From NCBI GenBank assembly GCA_027357125.1, contig DAHVVW010000106.1:1-7151 (forward strand): DNA of 7,151 bases, given 5' to 3'. Positions 1 to 3,971 of the stretch are shown piece by piece (positions within the stretch are counted from its first letter, which is position 1; each line of letters begins with the position of its first letter). The stretch is from Clostridiales bacterium (GTDB taxonomy: Bacteria; Bacillota; Desulfitobacteriia; Desulfitobacteriales; Desulfitobacteriaceae). The notes beneath the pieces are model-generated. The model was not told where the DNA came from and ran no database searches. It saw nothing but the letters and a program-made list of their open reading frames with translations. Position numbers and translations under genes: made by a program.

Positions 1-298
1 TTCCGGAAGGGTTCGCGGCCTCATCTTTAACAAAGATCCGGGCTCCTTTCCCTTTCGGTGCGCAGCGTCGCGCCAAAGCCGTGAGGTTATGAAGTTCCAA
101 CAAAGGAGTATCCCCGACTCCGGTCGCTTTTTGAATCCGGCGGGTTTCCTCTAAGGAGTAGGCTACGGTTTTCATCATCTCTTCATAAGCGAAGGCGATC
201 TTGCCCCTCTCAAACCAAGAATAATCGATCCCGCTCGACTTATGCAGGATCTCCCCTTTGCGGGCCATTACGTCTGCGTAACTAAGATGAGAACTCAT
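1..298 (-). CDS. ortB: 2-amino-4-oxopentanoate thiolase, beta (PLP) subunit OrtB, N-terminal part, cut by window edge
   Basis: OrtB is the PLP-binding subunit of the thiolase that cleaves 2-amino-4-oxopentanoate with CoA to alanine and acetyl-CoA, the last step of oxidative ornithine breakdown. Reading the minus strand from the ATG at 298-296 gives 99 open codons to the left edge, beginning MSSHLSYADVMARKGEILHK. The visible part holds the threonine-synthase-like (fold type II PLP enzyme) entry motifs: GVGDTPLLELHNL at residues 60-72 and IFVKDEAANPSG at 88-99. In this fold the latter normally runs into the SxKxR segment with the Schiff-base lysine, which here lies just past the edge. The start has a GGTGGTGA ribosome site about 5 nt upstream and lies 28 nt after the ortA stop, so the two are probably co-translated. 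Adjacency to ortA and ord supports OrtB over another fold-II enzyme. The C-terminal two thirds or more is missing from view. Confidence 0.9.
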   Translation of the reverse strand, partial: MSSHLSYADVMARKGEILHKSSGIDYSWFERGKIAFAYEEMMKTVAYSLEETRRIQKATGVGDTPLLELHNLTALARRCAPKGKGARIFVKDEAANPSG

Positions 299-326
299 GT
301 TATCACCACCGTCAATTCATGCCAGT

Positions 327-644
327 TTATTTGCCCCGCAGCAGTTCCACCAATTTTTCCCTGATTTGTAGAAGTTCAGGCTGCGGCCTGCCAAATGTAT
401 GGGCGTAACGCGGCTCGGTAGCAAGTAGACGTCCTTCCACTTCGCGGCCAATGCGGGTTTTAATCTTAACCCACTCACCCACCTGGGCGCTCTCATTAAG
501 CAGAAAACCGCGTACCCGCATTTCTAAAGGCACTGCTTGCGTATCAGGGGGAATCTGGGGCGCACGCTCCCCGGGCGTTAAAATCTCCTTCCAAATCTCA
601 ACCCAGTCTCCCTTGCGGGCTAAGTCTCCAAAAGTTTCTTCCAT
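327..644 (-). CDS. ortA: 2-amino-4-oxopentanoate thiolase, alpha subunit OrtA
   Basis: OrtA is the small partner of OrtB in the CoA-dependent thiolytic cleavage of 2-amino-4-oxopentanoate to alanine and acetyl-CoA. The 105-residue product has the usual length (about 100 aa) and the recognisable family pattern: KGDWVEI at residues 11-17, LTPGERAPQIPPDT at 22-35, VPLEMRVRGFL at 38-48, the beta-rich GEWVKIKTRIGREVEG at 56-71, and a C-terminal FGRPQPELLQI at 84-94. No catalytic residue can be assigned from sequence alone, and no signal peptide or membrane segment is present, so it is cytosolic. The ATG at 644-642 follows a GGGGGATG ribosome site about 8 nt upstream. It starts 23 nt after the ord stop and ends 28 nt before ortB, consistent with one transcript. 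Identification rests on recalled similarity plus the ord-ortA-ortB order, which is the order known from amino-acid-fermenting clostridia. Confidence 0.92.
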   Translation of the reverse strand: MEETFGDLARKGDWVEIWKEILTPGERAPQIPPDTQAVPLEMRVRGFLLNESAQVGEWVKIKTRIGREVEGRLLATEPRYAHTFGRPQPELLQIREKLVELLRGK

Positions 645-667
645 TAATTATTCATCCCCCATGCATT

Positions 668-1741
668 TTAATCGCTCATCCTTAATCCCTCACCTGTTCT
701 CCAGGCGCTGATCCTTTTTAAATCCCCTAGGACTGCAGCAGGTACCGCCACTTCCGCCATACTAAGCAGCCCCGGCCGCGCCGCGATCACCTGGGGAATC
801 ATATTAACAGCCATGGCAATCGTGCCTAAGCCGCCGGGGATTTCCGGCTTAATTGCCAGCTTAATTTCAGGCACCCCTTCAATTTCTATGTAATCCCCCG
901 TAACTACCCCTTCAAGCTGGGGCAAAATCTGCTGCGGGTGAACCAGCTCGATCCTGGCTTCCCCCGCCACATATCCGCTGGCAGTATGATGACAGCCCGC
1001 CACCTGTCCGGGCTCAACCTTTACATGTTCTGTTTCCCGCCTAACTTTCGAGACGATCGGACGGCGTTTTTCCTCAATCCTCTCAATTTCCCAACCCAAA
1101 GCCCGGGCAATCATATGAATAGACTCTTGAAATCCCACATGCCCGACAATTTCACCGCTGGCAAGCCCCTGCTCAAATTCTGCGACCGTAGTCCCCACAC
1201 CTTGCGTATGCATAACCGTGGGGCCAAACGGGGAAAGATCATTAACCCTTGTGGCCTTAATGCGTCTGACTTCCTGACACGGCCCGGTTAAGGCCAGGAT
1301 AAGCGTATCCAGTACAAAGCCTGGATTAATTCCGGTCCCGAGAACACTTACCCCTTGTGCCTTAGCCCGTTTGTCTATTTCCAAAGCCAGCTCCGGAGCC
1401 TGTGCCCACGGATAAGACATTTCCTCGGCAATGGTGATGATATTTAACCCCTGCCCAACCCCGGCGTTGATCTCCCCCACAACCTCTTGCGTAAATGAGG
1501 AAGTCGCCAAGAGCATAACCTTCGCCTGCTCAGGCCAATTTCCACCGTCTGTAGGAGGAAACCCTACTTTCGCCCCGTAATTTTCTAAGCCCAATAATTC
1601 CCCAAGATCTTTCCCTGCCTTAGTGGGATCGCGATCAAAAGCAGCTACAATCCGGACCCCTTTTTTCTTCAACAACAGACGGGCAATCCCACTTCCCATC
1701 GCCCCCAAGCCCCAGAGTATAATCTTAATATCCGGCCTCAT
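668..1741 (-). CDS. ord: 2,4-diaminopentanoate dehydrogenase
   Basis: Ord oxidatively deaminates (2R,4S)-2,4-diaminopentanoate at C4 to 2-amino-4-oxopentanoate with NAD(P)+, releasing ammonia and feeding OrtAB. The 357-residue protein begins with a Rossmann dinucleotide fold: a beta strand, then WGLGAMGSGIARLLL at residues 10-24 (GxGxxG), and the acidic end of the second strand at AAFDRDP, 33-39. A DapB-like (dihydrodipicolinate-reductase-like) catalytic half follows, with GTGINPGFVLDTL at 135-147, a family signature, and a C-terminal NMIPQVIAARPGLLSMAEV stretch at 313-331 typical of this family. The ATG at 1741-1739 has a GGGGGAAG ribosome site 5 nt upstream. It heads the visible run ord-ortA-ortB with short gaps (23 and 28 nt). 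No transmembrane segment; cytosolic. A related amino-acid dehydrogenase is the alternative, but the two thiolase genes directly behind make Ord the clear choice. Cofactor preference (NAD versus NADP) cannot be told here. Confidence 0.92.
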   Translation of the reverse strand: MRPDIKIILWGLGAMGSGIARLLLKKKGVRIVAAFDRDPTKAGKDLGELLGLENYGAKVGFPPTDGGNWPEQAKVMLLATSSFTQEVVGEINAGVGQGLNIITIAEEMSYPWAQAPELALEIDKRAKAQGVSVLGTGINPGFVLDTLILALTGPCQEVRRIKATRVNDLSPFGPTVMHTQGVGTTVAEFEQGLASGEIVGHVGFQESIHMIARALGWEIERIEEKRRPIVSKVRRETEHVKVEPGQVAGCHHTASGYVAGEARIELVHPQQILPQLEGVVTGDYIEIEGVPEIKLAIKPEIPGGLGTIAMAVNMIPQVIAARPGLLSMAEVAVPAAVLGDLKRISAWRTGEGLRMSD

Positions 1742-1770
1742 TCCGCTTCCCCCGATCTTGATTCAACCCT

Positions 1771-1813
1771 AGCATCTTCGGATTGCGTAAATCCTATTCT
1801 TTTCGAAAATGCT
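1771..1813 (-). promoter_or_regulatory. Structured hairpin in the ord leader
   Basis: On the minus strand, 28 to 72 nt before the ord ATG, AGCATTTTC (1813-1805) can pair with GAAGATGCT (1779-1771). This is nine base pairs with a single G-U wobble. Inside it lies a second stem, GGATT (1794-1790) with AATCC (1784-1780) around a TACGC loop; a nine-to-ten-nt A-rich bulge sits on the 5' side only. No T-run follows, so it is not an intrinsic terminator. It could be a leader-RNA regulatory element, an mRNA 5' stabiliser, or a DNA operator. I do not recognise it as a known riboswitch. No convincing -35/-10 pair for ord was found on this strand; TATTAT at 1846-1841 is only a weak -10 candidate. Confidence 0.4.
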
Positions 1814-1861
1814 GCTTATTACCCCTAAACCCATTTCCTTATAATATGCAGTTTTCCCCTC

Positions 1862-1893
1862 TTGACGATGTTGTCCTTTTCTAATAATATAAT
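1862..1893 (+). promoter_or_regulatory. Probable sigma-A promoter for the riboswitch-htpX transcript
   Basis: TTGACG at 1862-1867 matches the -35 consensus in five of six bases. TAATAT at 1885-1890 lies 17 nt further on. The perfect TATAAT at 1888-1893 is also there but 20 nt away, which is long. Either would start transcription around 1897-1900, just before the riboswitch helix P1 at 1907, exactly where a leader transcript should begin. Which hexamer is used is open. Confidence 0.65.
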
Positions 1894-1906
1894 AAGTACA
1901 ATATGT

Positions 1907-2000
1907 TAAAGGGGAGTAGCTCTCACAGCAAGGTCGTCAGTACGGGTCGATGAGACCCCGGCTTTGTTGGCAACGCAGAACGTTGTAGGCCAGACCTTTA
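1907..2000 (+). ncRNA. yybP-ykoY manganese riboswitch aptamer
   Basis: The sequence carries the two hallmark blocks of the yybP-ykoY family: AAAGGGGAGTAGC at 1908-1920 and CCCCGGCTTTGTTGGCAAC at 1956-1974. The fold can be traced: P1 pairs TAAAGG (1907-1912) with CCTTTA (1995-2000); CAAGGTCG (1929-1936) pairs with CGGCTTTG (1959-1966); GGGTC-GATGA-GACCC forms a hairpin at 1944-1958; and CAACG-CAGAA-CGTTG forms another at 1971-1985. Members of this family bind Mn2+ where the conserved loops dock (established for the Bacillus, Lactococcus, Xanthomonas and E. coli examples). The P1 3' strand is shared with the following terminator, so ligand binding should favour read-through into htpX. That makes this a predicted manganese-activated switch. 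The usual downstream genes are exporters such as MntP, TerC-like proteins or P-type ATPases; here it is a membrane protease. Confidence 0.95.
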
Positions 2001-2024
2001 CCTTCTCAGGGTAAAGGTCTTTTT
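1992..2024 (+). terminator. Riboswitch expression-platform terminator
   Basis: AGACCTTTACC (1992-2002) and GGTAAAGGTCT (2010-2020) form a perfect 11-bp stem around a 7-nt loop, followed by a T-run ending at 2024. The 5' arm contains CCTTTA (1995-2000), the same bases that close P1 of the riboswitch. The two structures are therefore mutually exclusive: P1 formed with Mn2+ means no terminator; free aptamer means early termination about 111 nt before htpX. Confidence 0.92.
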
Positions 2025-2071
2025 ATATAGTAAACAGCCTTTACAAATTGCAAAGGAGGAGAATCACTCAG

Positions 2072-2107
2072 GTGGTGAAAATCTTTTGTCTCATGATTAG
2101 TATCTAA
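2072..2107 (+). other. Possible 11-codon leader ORF between terminator and htpX
   Basis: A near-perfect ribosome site, AAAGGAGGAGA at 2052-2062, stands well before the htpX start and has no long gene of its own. The first starts downstream of it are tandem GTG codons at 2072 and 2075, 12 nt and more beyond the GGAGG core, which is longer than ideal. They open a frame of eleven codons (V/M-V-K-I-F-C-L-M-I-S-I) ending at TAA 2105-2107, 28 nt before htpX. It may be a translated leader peptide, or the remnant of the first codons of a deleted gene, for instance the exporter originally controlled by the riboswitch. There is no sequence evidence that it is translated. Confidence 0.3.
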
Positions 2108-2127
2108 ATAAATGATTTAGAGGGGAG
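2103..2127 (+). promoter_or_regulatory. AU-rich hairpin abutting the htpX Shine-Dalgarno
   Basis: TCTAAAT (2103-2109) and ATTTAGA (2115-2121) form a perfect seven-pair stem with the loop AAATG. The htpX ribosome site GGGGAG (2122-2127) begins immediately after it. The stem overlaps the stop codon of the small upstream ORF, so a ribosome finishing that ORF would open it. A stem this AT-rich is weak and may be chance. Confidence 0.3.
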
Positions 2128-2135
2128 ACGAATGT

Positions 2136-2990
2136 ATGAACGGATTAGGCAATCAACTGAAAACTATAACTCTGATGAGTGTCTTAACAATTCTGGTAAT
2201 TCTTATCGGAAGGGGCCTGGGCGGAGAGCAAGGGATGATTATAGCCTTTATCTTTGCCCTGATCATGAACGGGGGGAGCTACTGGTTCAGTGATAAAATC
2301 GCTTTAACCATGACCCGCGCTGTTCCGCTTAGCCGGGAAGAGAATCCTTATCTTTATGAAATAATAGAAAGGCTCGCTTATCAAGCCGGGCTTCCCATGC
2401 CCAGAGTGTATGGGATTCCCTCAAACCAGCCCAATGCTTTTGCCACCGGGCGCGATCCGGCTCATGCCGCCGTGGCTGTAACTCAGGGCTTGCTTCAGAT
2501 GTTGAGCCGCGAAGAATTGGAAGGAGTGCTGGCCCACGAACTGGCTCACATCAGAAACCGCGATGTTTTGATCAGCACTACGGCTGCCGTCATGGCCGGA
2601 GTTATTACCACCGTCGCCAACTGGGCGCAGTGGGCCTTGATGTTTGGCGGCCTCGGAAGTGATGACGACGAAGGCTCAGGCCTGGCAGCGCTACCCTTAA
2701 TCATCCTCGGCCCTCTTGCCGCCATGCTCGTACAGATGGCTATCTCACGCTCACGCGAGTATCTCGCAGATTCCACCGGAGCGGAAATCGCCGGCCAGCC
2801 TTACGGCTTGGCTAGCGCCCTTGCTAAATTAGAGCGCGCTTCCACCATGGTGCCGATGCAAGTGAACCCTGCTGCCAGCCATCTCTTTATCGTGAATCCT
2901 TTGCATGGGCAGAGGCTTATTTCTCTGTTCAGCACACATCCTCCGATCCCGGAGCGGATTAAGCGCCTCAACAGCATGGATCTACGTTAA
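2136..2990 (+). CDS. htpX: HtpX-like M48 family membrane zinc metalloprotease
   Basis: HtpX proteases sit in the cytoplasmic membrane with the active site facing the cytosol and degrade damaged or misassembled membrane proteins. The 284-residue product is of normal length (E. coli HtpX is about 293). Hydrophobic segments lie at about 11-25, 34-50, 146-168 and 185-204. The zinc site is HELAH at 134-138 (H134, H138 ligands, E135 catalytic), with the third ligand E208 in SRSREYLADS. N100-A-F-A-T-G before the active site and the C-terminal STHPPIPERIKRL (266-278) are M48B signatures. A charged loop, GSDDDEG, at 174-180 separates the last two membrane segments. ATG 2136 is chosen because GGGGAG lies 8 nt upstream; an ATG at 2132 is out of frame. 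The gene follows a manganese riboswitch and its terminator, so transcription should rise with Mn2+. It appears monocistronic, with a terminator 60 nt after the stop. Confidence 0.93.
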   Translation: MNGLGNQLKTITLMSVLTILVILIGRGLGGEQGMIIAFIFALIMNGGSYWFSDKIALTMTRAVPLSREENPYLYEIIERLAYQAGLPMPRVYGIPSNQPNAFATGRDPAHAAVAVTQGLLQMLSREELEGVLAHELAHIRNRDVLISTTAAVMAGVITTVANWAQWALMFGGLGSDDDEGSGLAALPLIILGPLAAMLVQMAISRSREYLADSTGAEIAGQPYGLASALAKLERASTMVPMQVNPAASHLFIVNPLHGQRLISLFSTHPPIPERIKRLNSMDLR

Positions 2991-3050
2991 CAGGATCATA
3001 TTGATGACAGCTTCAAACAGTGTCTTTAAGCCTGAACTAAAAATGAGAAA

Positions 3051-3086
3051 CCCCGTACCACTTTAACGGTGATACGGGGCTTTTTT
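3051..3086 (+). terminator. htpX terminator, probably bidirectional with cwlD
   Basis: CCCCGTACCAC (3051-3061) pairs with GTGATACGGGG (3069-3079) with one C-A mismatch, followed by six T at 3081-3086: an intrinsic terminator for htpX. Read on the minus strand, the mismatch becomes a U-G pair, giving eleven continuous pairs, and the hairpin is followed by TTTCTCATTTTTAG. It may therefore also end the convergent cwlD transcript, whose stop lies about 80 nt away. Nothing else is visible in the 168-nt gap between the two genes. Confidence 0.88.
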
Positions 3087-3158
3087 CGCGGCTCTAACTA
3101 TAACGTTTTTGTAAATACACCTGATCTAAACCTTACATTTCAACCTGACTCTATATGT

Positions 3159-3890
3159 TCACCTTTGTTTTACGCCCTGAGCCTTACTTAAATAAGTACA
3201 CAACCCCTCATAAACCGCCATCCCTAATTTTTGTTGGTACCCTGGATCTTTTAACATTTCCTCTTCCGTGGGGTTGGATAGGAAGCCCACTTCAACTGTA
3301 ATCGCTGTCCTGCTGGCCTTTTTCAAAATAAATAAATCCTTGTTTCCTTTAGCAACCCTTTTGCCGTTGATGGCTGAATTAAGACTTTGCTGCACGGCCT
3401 GGGCCAGATTCTTCCCTTCCGCAGAGTCCGCGAAGTAGAAAACCTGAGCTCCATTTAGCTTTTCATTGGGAAAACTGTTGGCATGAATACTAAGGTAGAC
3501 ATCCGCCTGGGAGTCCATCGCCAGCTGCAAGCGCTGGGCCAAATCTTCCCGTTTGCGTTTGAGCAAGCCCTGAGAAGTCCCCAAGTCCTGGTCTTCCTCG
3601 CGCACCATGATGGCCTTGCCGCCACCCTGCTCGATTAAAAGCTGGAGCCGCTTAGCTACGGCCAAAGTAATATCCTTCTCCAAAGTTTGGCTTTTTCCTA
3701 CTGCGCCCGGGTCAACCCCGCCGTGCCCGGCGTCTATGACCACAACCTTGTCCCCTAACGTCCAGTTCCAAATTTTCGTGTCCTTGTTGCCCGCCTGCCA
3801 CGCTACCCCTATGACGAAGACTGCCGCTAACAGCACTCCGAGATAGAGGAGATTTCTTCTCCCTCCTGTCTTCCATCTATGTGTTTTCAT
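3159..3890 (-). CDS. cwlD: Spore cortex N-acetylmuramoyl-L-alanine amidase CwlD
   Basis: CwlD strips peptide side chains from muramic acid in spore cortex peptidoglycan so that the deacetylase PdaA can make muramic-delta-lactam, the mark recognised by germination lytic enzymes. The chosen product is 243 aa (B. subtilis CwlD about 237). It has a basic N-terminus and one hydrophobic segment at about 14-31 (signal anchor), then an Amidase_3 domain. Zinc ligands are H56 in VIDAGHGG, E71 in TLEKD and H136 in LSIHAN; the catalytic glutamate is E200 in VEVGFLSNP. The segment KREDLAQRLQL...DVYLSIHANSFP...GAQVFY is especially CwlD-like. The frame stays open upstream to an ATG at 3971 (270 aa), but AGGGAGG lies 6 nt before the ATG at 3890, and a sporulation-type promoter candidate lies inside the extension. 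It follows the SNF2 gene on the same strand. CwlD implies an endospore former. Another Amidase_3 enzyme is the less likely alternative. Confidence 0.88.
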   Translation of the reverse strand: MKTHRWKTGGRRNLLYLGVLLAAVFVIGVAWQAGNKDTKIWNWTLGDKVVVIDAGHGGVDPGAVGKSQTLEKDITLAVAKRLQLLIEQGGGKAIMVREEDQDLGTSQGLLKRKREDLAQRLQLAMDSQADVYLSIHANSFPNEKLNGAQVFYFADSAEGKNLAQAVQQSLNSAINGKRVAKGNKDLFILKKASRTAITVEVGFLSNPTEEEMLKDPGYQQKLGMAVYEGLCTYLSKAQGVKQR

Positions 3891-3896
3891 GCCCAT

Positions 3897-3903
3897 CCTC
3901 CCT
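3897..3903 (-). promoter_or_regulatory. Ribosome-binding site deciding the cwlD start
   Basis: On the minus strand AGGGAGG is followed by six nt and then ATG at 3890-3888. An ATG two codons earlier touches the site itself and cannot use it. The more distal ATG at 3971 directly follows the SNF2 stop codon and has no comparable site. This places the CwlD start at MKTHRW. Confidence 0.8.
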
Positions 3904-3921
3904 ATTTTATGTTTTCGCTTT

Positions 3922-3950
3922 ACCATATGGGCGGGAGCGATGGAATATGT
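3922..3950 (-). promoter_or_regulatory. Candidate sigma-E-like (mother-cell) promoter for cwlD
   Basis: On the minus strand, ACATATT (3950-3944) resembles the sigma-E -35 element (KMATATT). After 14 nt, CATATGGT (3929-3922) keeps the CATA core and final T of the sigma-E -10 (CATACAHT) but misses the middle three bases. Spacing fits the Bacillus pattern as I remember it. Transcription would start near 3915, just upstream of the ribosome site and downstream of the longer possible start. cwlD of B. subtilis is known to be transcribed during sporulation. The -10 match is partial, so this stays a candidate. Confidence 0.4.
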
Positions 3951-3971
3951 CGTTAGAAAAACTAGTCGCAT

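Noticed and set aside
451..711. 86-codon plus-strand frame over ortA and the end of ord
   Set aside because: Antisense to two well-supported genes, with low-complexity Ser/Arg-rich product and no family features.
938..1291. 117-codon plus-strand frame opposite ord
   Set aside because: It lies wholly inside ord, which has intact family motifs. The shadow has no ribosome site and no recognisable domain, so it is a by-product of ord codon use.
1800..1809. Palindrome TTTTCGAAAA as a repressor operator
   Set aside because: Only 10 bp, AT-rich, single copy, and partly explained by the outer stem of the ord leader hairpin.
1840..1845. Second plus-strand TATAAT upstream of the riboswitch promoter
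   Set aside because: The bases 17 nt upstream (TATTAC) are a poor -35 and the resulting start would precede the better promoter. Probably just AT-rich sequence.
1815..1860. Sigma-54-type (-24/-12) promoter for ord, as often seen for amino-acid catabolic operons
   Set aside because: A GG-N10-GC spacing can be found in the minus strand, but the surrounding bases do not match TGGCAC-N5-TTGCA.
2132..2134. ATG four bases before the htpX start
   Set aside because: It is out of frame with htpX and only 4 nt from the GGGGAG site. The in-frame ATG at 2136 gives the correct HtpX N-terminus.
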